Shown here one piece after another: positions 55,283 to 63,312 of a stretch of 64,000 nt of DNA. The notes under the pieces were generated by a model. That model was not told the DNA's origin. It saw only the letters and a program-made list of their open reading frames with translations, and did no database searches. Position numbers and translations under genes: made by a program. Position 1 is the stretch's first letter; the number at the start of each line of letters is the position of its first letter. Source of the stretch: Pleomorphomonas sp. JP5 (lineage in GTDB: Bacteria; Pseudomonadota; Alphaproteobacteria; Rhizobiales; Pleomorphomonadaceae); contig NZ_JAMDLI010000008.1 in the NCBI RefSeq assembly GCF_023721815.1, forward strand, positions 1,177,206 to 1,241,205, in the 5' to 3' direction.

Positions 55283-56185
55283 TCAGGCGCCGATCTTGCG
55301 CAACACCCCGTCGACGAAGCGCTTGGCGCGGGGCACGTCGGCTTCATCGAGGTGCTCGATGATCAGGGGCATGTTGGGATGCAGGACGGCGAGACGCTTC
55401 AGGTAGAGCTCGTAGTTGAGCGAGCCGAGGCCGGGAGCCGGCAATTCGACCGCGCCGGCGCCCCGGAACGTGTGGGCTTCGGACGCGTCGATGTGGGCGT
55501 GCTTCTCGGCGGCATTTTCGGCGCGCTTGCAGTCCTTGGCATGGGCAATGCGGATCTTCGGACCGAGCGCATCGAAGATCTCGTTCAGCGTCTCGTCGAT
55601 GTGGCCGATATGGGCATCGTCGAAGTAGTTCGTCGGATCCATCAGCAGGCCGAGACCGGGATGCGGCACATCGGCGAACAGTCGCTGCAACTCGCGCACC
55701 GAGCCGATGACGTTGTTGACGTAGTTCTCGACCAGGAACACCGCGCCGTGGTCATAGGCTTCCTGGGCGAGCTCCTCGATTACCTTGACGCAGGTCTCGT
55801 AGCCTTTCTCGGTCTTGTTTTTCGGGTCATGCACCCAGTCGCTCTCCGTGTTGTAGGTGCCGGTTTCGGAGATGACGTAAGGCGTGCCGAGGTCGCGGGC
55901 GTGACGGATGATCTCCTTCAGAGCTTCCACCCGGCGGCGGCGCTCGGCAAGGTCGGGATGAATGATGTTGGTGTAGCCGGAGATGCAGCTGATCGGCAGG
56001 TTGGCGTCGCGGAAGGCGTCGCGCACCTTGTGGCACTTGTCCTTCGTCACTGTGCCGGGCGTGAAGTCGATGTCCTTGAAGGCCAGATCGAGCTGAACGG
56101 TACTAAAGCCGTGCCCCTTCAGCTTGGAAATGGTTTCGGCGAGAGCATAGGGGAAATAGCCGGTAAAAATGCCAACGGGGATCAT
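55283..56185 (-). CDS. sugar phosphate isomerase/epimerase (AP-endonuclease 2 TIM barrel)
   Basis: A 300-residue xylose-isomerase-like TIM-barrel protein. Metal-site residues appear in YVISETGTYN (Glu), VFLVENYVNNVIG (Glu), LGLLMDPTNYFDD (Asp), RIAHAKDCK (His) and LPLIIEHLDEADV-like C-terminus (Glu). Members epimerise or isomerise keto-sugars or act on inositol-type intermediates. GGGAGGAAAC sets ATG 56185. It is the last gene of the deoC-rbsK-rbsD-oxidoreductase operon and may rearrange the oxidised sugar made by the preceding enzyme. The substrate is not known. Confidence 0.88.
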   Translation of the reverse strand: MIPVGIFTGYFPYALAETISKLKGHGFSTVQLDLAFKDIDFTPGTVTKDKCHKVRDAFRDANLPISCISGYTNIIHPDLAERRRRVEALKEIIRHARDLGTPYVISETGTYNTESDWVHDPKNKTEKGYETCVKVIEELAQEAYDHGAVFLVENYVNNVIGSVRELQRLFADVPHPGLGLLMDPTNYFDDAHIGHIDETLNEIFDALGPKIRIAHAKDCKRAENAAEKHAHIDASEAHTFRGAGAVELPAPGLGSLNYELYLKRLAVLHPNMPLIIEHLDEADVPRAKRFVDGVLRKIGA

Positions 56186-56258
56186 GTTGTTTCCTCCCTT
56201 TTTGCAAGGTGTTGATGGTGCCGTCCGGATCCTCCTCCGGACGGTCCGCCGTCGTTGA

Positions 56259-57362
56259 TCAAAGATCGAACTCGTCGAAGCGCACGGTCCGTTCCTCGGC
56301 AATCGACCGATAACAGGCCTCGACGCAGGCGAGCGTCTTGAGGTTGTCTCGACCCGACAGTTCCGGTTCGGTGCCGTCCTCGATGGCGCACATCAGCTGG
56401 GCCATGGGGCCGGCAAAGGCATCCGGGAACCACACGGCATCCCAGCTCGGCGCGATCCAGGCCTTGGGCGTGCGCTTTGTCGTGAAGGCGAAGGTCGAGG
56501 GGGTACGAGCCGGGTACTTGGGCCAGCCGATGCTGCCCTTCGCCAGTCCCTCGGTCCCCTCGACGCGCCAGCGGATGTAGATGTCGTCGTCGCTCTCGCC
56601 CTTGGGGCCGGTCCAGACGTCATCCAGGCTGGTCGCCATCACGCCGTTCGCATACTGGAACGTGTACTGGGTGATGCCGTCGATATGCTCGAACTGCGTC
56701 CTGGGATCGCGGCGGGCAAGGCAGGTGATCTTCTCGGGATCCCCGAACAGGAAGCGGAAGGCATCGATGTGGTGGATGCCCATGTTGATGAGCTCGACCC
56801 GGCTATACTTGTGCAGGAAATCCTGCCAATGGGGGATTGCCCGCATTTCGATGGTGGCCAACACCGGCTCACCGAGCCAGCCGCGATCCAGCACCGACTT
56901 CAGCGCCCGCATCGACTGGTCGTAACGCATGTTGGAGTTGACCGAGAGGGCGATGCCGGCGTCGGCGGCGATCTTGACGGCCTCGCGGGCATCGTCGAGC
57001 GACATGGCGAGCGGCTTCTGCGCCTGGATGCCCCGGATATGCGAGGCCTGCCGCGCCGCCGCACGAATGACGTCCACCTGCAGGTCCGGCGGAATGGCAA
57101 TGTCGAGGATCTCGACCCGAGGGTCGGCGACAAGATCCTGCCAGCTATCGTAGACGACGCCTATGCCGTGGCGAGAAGCCGCAGCCTCGGCGTGCGCACG
57201 GTTGCGGGACGCAATGGCGTAGGGATTGAAGCCGACCTGCCCGTAAGCTTCCAGATGGCAGTCGTTCATGATGAAGCCAGAACCGATGCAGCCGATACGC
57301 ATCGAACGGTCGCGCGGCATCTTCGGCGTGATCCCGAAGTCGAGATCGATATCCAGGGGCAT
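56259..57362 (-). CDS. Gfo/Idh/MocA-family NAD(P)-dependent oxidoreductase
   Basis: A 367-residue oxidoreductase. The Rossmann nucleotide site is RIGCIGSGFIMNDCHLEAY (about 22-40), and the family EKP motif appears as QAQKPLAMSLDDAREAV with Gln in place of Glu. The substrate domain has NMRYDQSMRALKSVL and MGIHHIDAFRFLFGDP (catalytic His-x-x-Asp). GGGAGGAG precedes ATG 57362. Such enzymes oxidise or reduce sugar hydroxyls. With the isomerase next door it may convert a ribose-like sugar to a keto form before phosphorylation or cleavage. Confidence 0.9.
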   Translation of the reverse strand: MPLDIDLDFGITPKMPRDRSMRIGCIGSGFIMNDCHLEAYGQVGFNPYAIASRNRAHAEAAASRHGIGVVYDSWQDLVADPRVEILDIAIPPDLQVDVIRAAARQASHIRGIQAQKPLAMSLDDAREAVKIAADAGIALSVNSNMRYDQSMRALKSVLDRGWLGEPVLATIEMRAIPHWQDFLHKYSRVELINMGIHHIDAFRFLFGDPEKITCLARRDPRTQFEHIDGITQYTFQYANGVMATSLDDVWTGPKGESDDDIYIRWRVEGTEGLAKGSIGWPKYPARTPSTFAFTTKRTPKAWIAPSWDAVWFPDAFAGPMAQLMCAIEDGTEPELSGRDNLKTLACVEACYRSIAEERTVRFDEFDL

Positions 57363-57429
57363 GCAGGTCTCCTCCCTTTTGGTGTCGGAGCCGGCCTCCA
57401 CCGGCTCCGCTTATCGTTCCTGGTGCGGT

Positions 57430-57930
57430 TCAGCCGAGAGCCGGCACCTCCTTGGCGGTCATGCGGGCGCGGCGCTCCACATAGGCCGGCAGCGGTTTCA
57501 CTCCCGAGTTCGCAGTGAACCAGGCAAAGGGATCGGTGCTGGCGACAAGCGCGAAGTTGGCCCAGGGCTCGAAGGAGCCCGAGCGGATGACGACCTTGGC
57601 GCGGTGGGCAAAGTCGCCGCACAACGTCTCGTGGGTCGTTCCCTTGAAGGCCGCGCCGGAACCGGTGAAGATCTTCTGGACATCGGCATAGAGCGAGGGA
57701 TGACAATCGCGGACTTCAGTGGCGAAGTGGACCTCTTCGAAAAAGGCCTCGCCGACGATGACCCGCAGAATGTCGCGAACATCCGGGATTCCCTCCCAGA
57801 AGCCGAGATCGATGCGATTGGCGTCCTGCGGAATCGGGAAGCCAGCGTCGGTGACCATCACGATGTCGGTGTGCCCGAGCGTGGCGATCGCCTCGGCCAA
57901 GGCCGGATGGATGATACGTCCTGGTCTCAT
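57430..57930 (-). CDS. RbsD/FucU-family sugar pyranase/mutarotase
   Basis: A 166-residue protein of the RbsD/FucU family, which interconverts pyranose and furanose or anomeric forms of ribose or fucose. Motifs seen: IHPALAEAIATLGHTDIVMVTDAGFPIP (residues 6-33, with the catalytic His20 and Asp22/Asp28) and ANRIDLGFWEGIPDV. It is somewhat longer than E. coli RbsD (139), with a C-terminal extension KPLPAYVERRARM. GGGAGAAAG precedes ATG 57930. The neighbouring ribokinase needs the furanose form, which fits a ribose-type substrate. Confidence 0.88.
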   Translation of the reverse strand: MRPGRIIHPALAEAIATLGHTDIVMVTDAGFPIPQDANRIDLGFWEGIPDVRDILRVIVGEAFFEEVHFATEVRDCHPSLYADVQKIFTGSGAAFKGTTHETLCGDFAHRAKVVIRSGSFEPWANFALVASTDPFAWFTANSGVKPLPAYVERRARMTAKEVPALG

Positions 57931-57987
57931 TTGTCTTTCTCCCGACAGAGCGCCTCGCGGCGCCCCGCCTCCAGTTATCGGTCGCGT

Positions 57988-58902
57988 TCACTGGGCGGCC
58001 AGGAACGCGTCCACTTCGTTGCGATTGTGATAGGAGGGAACGGTCTCCCAGCGTGTGCAGCAAAGACCGGCGACGGCGTTGGCAAAGCGCGCCGCGTCCG
58101 GCAGGGACTTGCCCTCCGACAGCGCCACGGCGAGACCGGCGTTGAAGCTGTCCCCGGCGCCGTTGCTGTCGACGACGTCGACCGGGCACGGGGCAATGGC
58201 GGTCGAGCCTTCATGGGTAAAAACCCGGGCGCCTGCGTCGCCAAGGGTCATCACCACGGCGCGGCAGCCCCGATCCAGCAGGATGGCGGCAATGTCCGAC
58301 AGCGGCACATCCGCTTCCGGCGGCAGGCCGGCGACGATGCGCGCTTCGGTCTCGTTCGGCGTGACGATATCGACGGACGAAAGATCGGCGTTGCGCAGGT
58401 CGCGGGCGGGCGCCGGGTTGAGGATGGTGGTCGCTCCCGCCGCCTTGGCCTTGGTGAGGCCGTAGAGAGCCGTTTCCAAGGGGATTTCGAGCTGTGCCAG
58501 CGCCACCTTGGCGCCCTTGAGGATCGGCTCCGACGCATCGACGTCCGCCTTGCCGAACAGGCCGTTGGCGCCCATGTCGACAACGATGGCGTTGTGGCCG
58601 CGCGTGTCCTTGATGATGATGCCGACGCCGGTTGGCTTGCCGGGGTCGACCCGCAGACCGGTGACGTCGATCTTCTCGGACCGCATCAGCTCGGCGAACT
58701 CGCGCCCGTGGGTGTCGTCACCGACGACCCCCACATAGGCGACCGAAGCGCCGAGGCGGGCAGCCTGGACAGCCATGTCCGACCCCTTGCCGCCATAGGT
58801 TTCACGATAGTCGCTGCCGAGAAGCGTCTCACCCTCTCCGGGAATACGATCGGCGGTGATGACCAACGCCTTGGCATAACTGCCGATGACGACAACAGAC
58901 AT
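57988..58902 (-). CDS. rbsK: ribokinase (PfkB family)
   Basis: A 304-residue PfkB carbohydrate kinase. Ribokinase marks are GETLLGSDYRETYGGKGSDMAVQAARLGA (sugar-site GGKG with Asp/Asn positions), GVVGDDTHG, NPAPARDL, TPNETEARIVAG and the catalytic DVVDSNGAGDSFNAGLAVAL with the base Asp and anion hole. One departure is SDMAV where E. coli has ANQAV. GGGAGGAC sets ATG 58902; the longer open frame overlaps deoC and is not coding. It probably phosphorylates ribose, deoxyribose or a related pentose delivered by nucleoside breakdown. Confidence 0.9.
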   Translation of the reverse strand: MSVVVIGSYAKALVITADRIPGEGETLLGSDYRETYGGKGSDMAVQAARLGASVAYVGVVGDDTHGREFAELMRSEKIDVTGLRVDPGKPTGVGIIIKDTRGHNAIVVDMGANGLFGKADVDASEPILKGAKVALAQLEIPLETALYGLTKAKAAGATTILNPAPARDLRNADLSSVDIVTPNETEARIVAGLPPEADVPLSDIAAILLDRGCRAVVMTLGDAGARVFTHEGSTAIAPCPVDVVDSNGAGDSFNAGLAVALSEGKSLPDAARFANAVAGLCCTRWETVPSYHNRNEVDAFLAAQ

Positions 58903-58931
58903 GGCTGTCCTCCCTTGCCTCTTATGCCAGC

Positions 58932-59633
58932 TCAGTAGTTCGCCAGGTCGCCGACGCGGCTTTCGACGATTTCCGGACCGGAACTGGTGCCGACCAGCTC
59001 GGCGCCGGCTTCGAACATGGCCTTCATCTTCTCGATGGTGTTGACCTTGCCGGACACCTTGACGCGGCACGGCGCCTTGATGTTGGCCTTGAGGATACGC
59101 ACGTCCTCCTCGGTGGCCGCGCAACCGCCCTTGCCCCAACCGCTCGACTGCTTCACCCAGTCGATCCCGGCCTCGCAGGCGTAGCGGGCCGCCTTGATCT
59201 TCAGCTCTTCGGTGGTGATGTAGCCGAACTCCAGCATGGCCTTGACCTTCATGCCGCCCTCATGGGCAGCTTCGGTGACGGCCTTCAGCTCCTCGAAATA
59301 CTCCTTCTCCATTCCACCGAGCAGGAAGCCGGGGTTGGGCGGGAAATCGAACTCGTCGGCGCCTTCCTTGGCCAGCTCGCGAACGACGGCGACCTTCATG
59401 GCGGTGGTGTCGTTGGCGATCGGAAAGTTGCAGGTGGTGGCAACGCGCACGCCGGTGCCCTTCAGCACGTCCTTAGCAAGCTTCACCCAGCAGGGTCCGA
59501 TCATCGCGGCGTCAAAACCATACTTCTGGCAGATCTCCAGATGCTTCAGCAGGCCTTCGCGGGTGAGGTCGGGGTTGACGTTGGTGAACTGAATTGCCTT
59601 CGCGACCTGCTTGGGATCGTTGAAGTCGATCAT
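58932..59633 (-). CDS. DeoC-like deoxyribose-phosphate aldolase
   Basis: A 233-residue TIM-barrel aldolase of the DeoC family. ATTCNFPIAND near 67 replaces the usual VVGFP motif. The Schiff-base lysine is predicted in DWVKQSSGWGKGG (classic FVKTSTGF), and the proton-relay lysine in CRVKVSGKVNTIE (classic VKASGGIR). DeoC cleaves 2-deoxyribose 5-phosphate to glyceraldehyde 3-phosphate and acetaldehyde. The altered motifs suggest a subfamily with a different or modified substrate. AAGGAGAG precedes ATG 59633. It is the first gene of a five-gene operon. Confidence 0.85.
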   Translation of the reverse strand: MIDFNDPKQVAKAIQFTNVNPDLTREGLLKHLEICQKYGFDAAMIGPCWVKLAKDVLKGTGVRVATTCNFPIANDTTAMKVAVVRELAKEGADEFDFPPNPGFLLGGMEKEYFEELKAVTEAAHEGGMKVKAMLEFGYITTEELKIKAARYACEAGIDWVKQSSGWGKGGCAATEEDVRILKANIKAPCRVKVSGKVNTIEKMKAMFEAGAELVGTSSGPEIVESRVGDLANY

Positions 59634-59978
59634 CTGACTCTCCTTGCGCAGCCCTCAATGAGGAGCGCCAAGCGCAACCCCGGGACTGAGTGATGCATTT
59701 TGAAACTAAAATTTCAGAAAGGACCAAAATCCTTCTGCAAGTGACGTCTATATTCGACGCTAAATGGTGTCAATTATGGAATCATGGGTGTTGCGAAATG
59801 GTGTTTTTTGATGCTATGTCACGGTCCATCGGCTTGAGCAGCAACGCGTTGTCAAAACTGCCGAATTGGAAGCCATCGGTGAAAGCCACTAAGCCTAAAG
59901 GCTGAGGTAGTCACCGTCGGAACTCGCCGCCCGCAAGCAAGGCGAAGGCGTTGGACATCATTTAGGTTCGCTCGGGGC
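59634..59978. promoter_or_regulatory. divergent promoter region of deoC-like operon and LacI gene
   Basis: An AT-rich 345-base region. TGAAA-CTAAAA-TTTCA (59701-59716) is an inverted repeat 68 bases before the deoC-like start and a candidate operator. AAATGGTGT is directly repeated near 59763 and 59798. No gene is supported. Confidence 0.45.
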
Positions 59979-61091
59979 ATGCCTCGCGGGAAACCTTCGG
60001 GGGTGGAATTGGACAACAGACGAGCCACGCTGACCGACATCGCCGCCAAGGCCAAGGTCTCGAAGACGACGGTCGACCGCGTGCTGAATGGCCGGGATGG
60101 CGTTAAGGAGCGGACGCGAGCGCAGGTTCTGTCAACGGCAGTTGCTCTTGGCTATCTCTCGGAAGAGGAAGCCGGCCTGCAGAAGCCGGCCATCGCGATC
60201 GAAGCCAACACCGATGTGCCCCCTGCGGTATCGGCCCATCCAGCGGCGCTCGATTTCGTGCTGCCCGGGGGGGCCAACACCTTCATGACCATGCTGGCGA
60301 CGGGCATCGTCCGCGCCGCCCAGAAGGAGGGCGTCGAGGCCCGCGTCCGCTCCATCAAGGGATTCGACTCCGAGGCGCTCGCCCAGGTCCTCTCCGGCCT
60401 GGTCGGCAAGTCGGAAGGCATCGGGGTCATCGGCATCGACCATCCCACGGTGCGGGAGGCCATTCGCAGCGTGGTGCGTTCGGGCGTCCCGGTCCTCACG
60501 CTGGTCTCCGACATCTCCAACGTGGCGACGGCCGGCTATGTGGGAATCGACAACCGGACCGCGGGGCGGCTTGCCGGCCATCTGCTCGGCCGGTTCGTCG
60601 GCAAGCGGTCGGGGTCGGTAGCGCTGTTCGCCGGCGCTTTGGCCTACAGAGGACATGAAGAGCGCGAGATGGGATTCCGCCATATCTTGCAGGAACGCTT
60701 TCCCAATCTTTCCATCGCCGTGCATCGCGAAATTCAGGACGACCCATCCCGCGCCTACGACGAGGCCAAAGCGGTCCTGGCGGACCTGCCCGACCTCGTA
60801 GGACTCTACAACATCGGCGCCGGCAATCGGGGTATCGGACAAGCGCTCGGGGAGTCGGGCCGGGCCGGCGAGATCGTCTTCGTCGGGCACGACCTGTCCG
60901 AGCACACGAGACGCCTGTTGCTCTCCGGGGTGATGGACGTGGCGATCGATCAGAATCCGGAGTCTCTCGCCCGGCTGTCGGTTCAGCGGCTGATTGCCGC
61001 CGTACGAGGGGACGCGCTGCCGACCTTGTCGCCCCTGCCGGTTTTGCCGGTGTTCAGCGAGAACATTCCCGCCGACTTCGAGGACCTCTAA
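59979..61091 (+). CDS. LacI-family regulator with ABC-type sugar-binding domain
   Basis: A 370-residue regulator. The helix-turn-helix runs about 16-66 (TLTDIAAKAKVSKTTVDRVLNGRDGVKERTRAQVL). The effector domain is of the Peripla_BP_4 (RbsB-like) type, with GANTFMTMLATGIVRAAQKEGVEARV, SDISNVATAGYVGIDNRTAGRLAGHLLGRF and VGHDLSEHTRRLLLSGVMDVAIDQNP, as in the inositol/ribose-type regulators of rhizobia. It is divergent from the deoC-like operon and probably controls it. The ribosome site is weak and other starts are possible; a Leu codon a few residues downstream would shorten it slightly. Confidence 0.9.
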   Translation: MPRGKPSGVELDNRRATLTDIAAKAKVSKTTVDRVLNGRDGVKERTRAQVLSTAVALGYLSEEEAGLQKPAIAIEANTDVPPAVSAHPAALDFVLPGGANTFMTMLATGIVRAAQKEGVEARVRSIKGFDSEALAQVLSGLVGKSEGIGVIGIDHPTVREAIRSVVRSGVPVLTLVSDISNVATAGYVGIDNRTAGRLAGHLLGRFVGKRSGSVALFAGALAYRGHEEREMGFRHILQERFPNLSIAVHREIQDDPSRAYDEAKAVLADLPDLVGLYNIGAGNRGIGQALGESGRAGEIVFVGHDLSEHTRRLLLSGVMDVAIDQNPESLARLSVQRLIAAVRGDALPTLSPLPVLPVFSENIPADFEDL

Positions 61092-61143
61092 AACAAAAAG
61101 CGGACAGCGACAGCCGAGCGACCAGCCGGCGTCGCCATCCGCT
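61092..61143 (-). terminator. terminator of the DapA-family operon
   Basis: AGCGGA (61099-61104) pairs with TCCGCT (61138-61143) and GCGAC with GTCGC further in. The A-rich 61091-61099 gives TTTTTGTTTT on minus after the stem. It lies directly after the minus-strand DapA-family stop and between convergent genes. Confidence 0.7.
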
Positions 61144-61150
61144 CATCCTC

Positions 61151-62050
61151 TCAGAGAAGACCTGCTCTCCGGAGCGCAGCTTCAACCACCGGCTTGTTCG
61201 CCGGGTCGATGGGGGCGGCCGGTGGCAGGACCGCCCCGGAAATATCCTGGCCAGTGAGGCGCATGGCCTCCTTCACCACCGCGTAGAACGGATTTTCGAT
61301 GGCGTAGAGGTTGGGGATGTGCACGAGCCGCTGCTGCAACGCCACAGCCGTGGCGTGGTCGCCCTTCCGATAGGCCTCGTAGATGCCAACCGTCAGCTCC
61401 GGGGCGAAGTTGGCCGAAGCCGGAACCACACCGTCGCCACCCATGATCAACGTGCCGTAGAGATACTCGTCGTAACCGGCGAACACCAGGAAGTCGGGGC
61501 GGGCTTCCTTGATAACATGGATCGACCTGCGGATATGGCTCAGGGTGTCGACCGTGTCCTTGAGGCCGGCGATAACCGGGCAATCGACGGCCAGGCGCTT
61601 CAGAAGGTCGGGCGACAGGTCCTGCTTGGTGACGCCGGGGAAGTTGTAGATCATCAAGGGCAGCTCGACCGCTTCCGCCGTGTCGCGGAAATAGCGGTAG
61701 ATGTTCGCCTCGGACAAGGCCGCGTAATAGGGATTGATCGCCACCACGCCATCGGCGCCGTGGGCCTTGGCATGGAGACCGAAGCGGATGGTCTCCCTGG
61801 TGCTGGGCCACGAGATGCCGATCAGCGTCGGCAGGCGACCGGCGACCTTGTCGAGACAGAACTCGGCGATCTCGAGACGCATCTCGGCTGACATGTGGGC
61901 CGTTTCGCCGGCACTGCCGAGAAAGAACAGGCCATGCACGCCGCTGTCGACGAGACGGTCGATCAAGCGACCCTGACCTTCGCGATCGAACTTGCCTTCA
62001 TCGGTGAACAAGGTGACGACCGGGGGGATTACGCCGTGAAAGAGTGACAA
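61151..62050 (-). CDS. DapA-family (DHDPS/NAL) aldolase or dehydratase
   Basis: About 299 residues of the class I TIM-barrel pyruvate-dependent lyase family. GVIPPVVTLFTDEGKFD opens the barrel. GSAGETAHMS (classic GTTGE), the Tyr of MIYNFPGV and the Schiff-base Lys of VIAGLKDT complete the catalytic set. Relatives cleave 2-keto-3-deoxy sugar acids or make dihydrodipicolinate. Context with FucO and an amidohydrolase favours a sugar-acid lyase over lysine synthesis. TTG 62050 with AGAGGAG nine bases upstream is the preferred start; ATG 62074 has no ribosome site. Confidence 0.88.
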   Translation of the reverse strand: MSLFHGVIPPVVTLFTDEGKFDREGQGRLIDRLVDSGVHGLFFLGSAGETAHMSAEMRLEIAEFCLDKVAGRLPTLIGISWPSTRETIRFGLHAKAHGADGVVAINPYYAALSEANIYRYFRDTAEAVELPLMIYNFPGVTKQDLSPDLLKRLAVDCPVIAGLKDTVDTLSHIRRSIHVIKEARPDFLVFAGYDEYLYGTLIMGGDGVVPASANFAPELTVGIYEAYRKGDHATAVALQQRLVHIPNLYAIENPFYAVVKEAMRLTGQDISGAVLPPAAPIDPANKPVVEAALRRAGLL

Positions 62051-62080
62051 CAGACCATCTCCTCTCTGGTTCATGGTCGA

Positions 62081-62107
62081 GGGCGCGGCCAGTCGGTGAC
62101 CGCGCCC
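62081..62107 (-). other. hairpin between FucO-like and DapA-family genes
   Basis: GGGCGCGG (62081-62088) pairs with CCGCGCCC (62100-62107) in the intercistronic gap. On minus a T-rich stretch precedes rather than follows the stem, so it is not a classical terminator; mRNA processing or attenuation is possible. Confidence 0.4.
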
Positions 62108-62135
62108 TTCGGAAAAAACAAGGAATTAACCTCTC

Positions 62136-63287
62136 TCAGAGGATCGACCTGTAGAGCGCCTCGATCTCCGCCACGTTGGTATCGCGCGGATTGCCGCCGG
62201 TGCAGACATCGGCGAAGGCCGCCGGGGCAAGCGCCGGAATGTCCTCGGCCTTGACGCCCACTTCCGAGAGCTTGGCGGGAATGCCGACATCCTTCGAAAG
62301 CGTCTCCACCGCCGCGACCGCTGCCTTGCGCGCCTCGGCGATCGGCATGGCCTCCGTGCCCTTGACGCCGAGGGCGGCGGCGATCGCACGGTACTTCTCA
62401 CCCGTGTAGTCGGCGTTGTAGGCCATCAGCGTCGGCAGCAGCACCGCGTTGGCGACGCCATGCGGCGTGTTGTAGAAGGCGCCGAGCGGGTGGGCCATGC
62501 CATGCACCAGACCGAGACCGACGTTGGAGAAGCCCATGCCGGCCACATACTGGCCGAGCGCCATGTCCTCGACGCCCTTGGCGTCGCCCGCACAGGAGGC
62601 GCGCAGCGACCGACCGATGATCTCGATCGCCTTGATGTGCAGCGCGTCGGACAGTTCCCAGGCGCCCTTGGTGATATAGCCCTCGATGGCATGGGTCAGC
62701 GCGTCCATGCCGGTTGCGGCCTTGAGCGGCGTCGGCATGGTGGCCATCAGCTCGCTGTCGATGATGGCCACCACGGGAATGTCATGCGGGTCGACGCAGA
62801 CAAACTTGCGGCGCTTCTCCTCGTCGGTGATGACGTAGTTGATGGTCACCTCGGCGGCGGTGCCGGCGGTGGTGGCCAGCGCGATGATCGGCACCGACGG
62901 CTTCTTGGTGGGGGCGACGCCTTCAAGGCTGCGCACGTCGGAGAACTCTGGATTGTTGGTGATGATGCCGATCGCCTTGGCGGTATCCTGAGGCGAGCCG
63001 CCGCCAATGGCGACAAGATAGTCGGCCTTGGCCTCGGCGAAAGCGGCGACGCCTTCCTTGACGATGCCGATCGTCGGGTTGGGCATCACCTTGTCGAACA
63101 GTTCGTAGGCAAGGCCGGCCGCGTCCATCAGGCCGGTCACCTTGGCCACCGTGCCGGCCTTCACCAGCACCGCGTCGGTGACCACCAGCGCCTTCTTGTA
63201 GCCGCGACGCTGCACCTCGCCGATCAGTTCGGCGCGGGCGCCGGCGCCGAAATAGGATGTCTCGTTGAGAATCATGCGATGGGACAT
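62136..63287 (-). CDS. iron-containing alcohol dehydrogenase, FucO (lactaldehyde reductase) type
   Basis: A 383-residue group III alcohol dehydrogenase. Nucleotide-site GGGSPQDTAKAIGI, ATTAGTAAEVTINYVITD and the iron ligands in IIDSELMATMPTPLKAATGMDALTHAIEGY (Asp, His) and GLVHGMAHPLGAFYNTPHGVANA (two His) are all present. FucO interconverts lactaldehyde and 1,2-propanediol. The length matches FucO (382). It may reduce a short aldehyde released by a neighbouring aldolase, for example lactaldehyde, glycolaldehyde or acetaldehyde. The amidohydrolase gene ends 25 bases upstream. Confidence 0.92.
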   Translation of the reverse strand: MSHRMILNETSYFGAGARAELIGEVQRRGYKKALVVTDAVLVKAGTVAKVTGLMDAAGLAYELFDKVMPNPTIGIVKEGVAAFAEAKADYLVAIGGGSPQDTAKAIGIITNNPEFSDVRSLEGVAPTKKPSVPIIALATTAGTAAEVTINYVITDEEKRRKFVCVDPHDIPVVAIIDSELMATMPTPLKAATGMDALTHAIEGYITKGAWELSDALHIKAIEIIGRSLRASCAGDAKGVEDMALGQYVAGMGFSNVGLGLVHGMAHPLGAFYNTPHGVANAVLLPTLMAYNADYTGEKYRAIAAALGVKGTEAMPIAEARKAAVAAVETLSKDVGIPAKLSEVGVKAEDIPALAPAAFADVCTGGNPRDTNVAEIEALYRSIL

Positions 63288-63312
63288 TGGATTCTTCCTT
63301 GTTGCGGGCGGA

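Noticed and set aside
59690-59905. 71-codon open frame on plus in the deoC/LacI intergenic region
   Set aside because: It overlaps the AT-rich promoter and operator region and has no motif; treated as chance.
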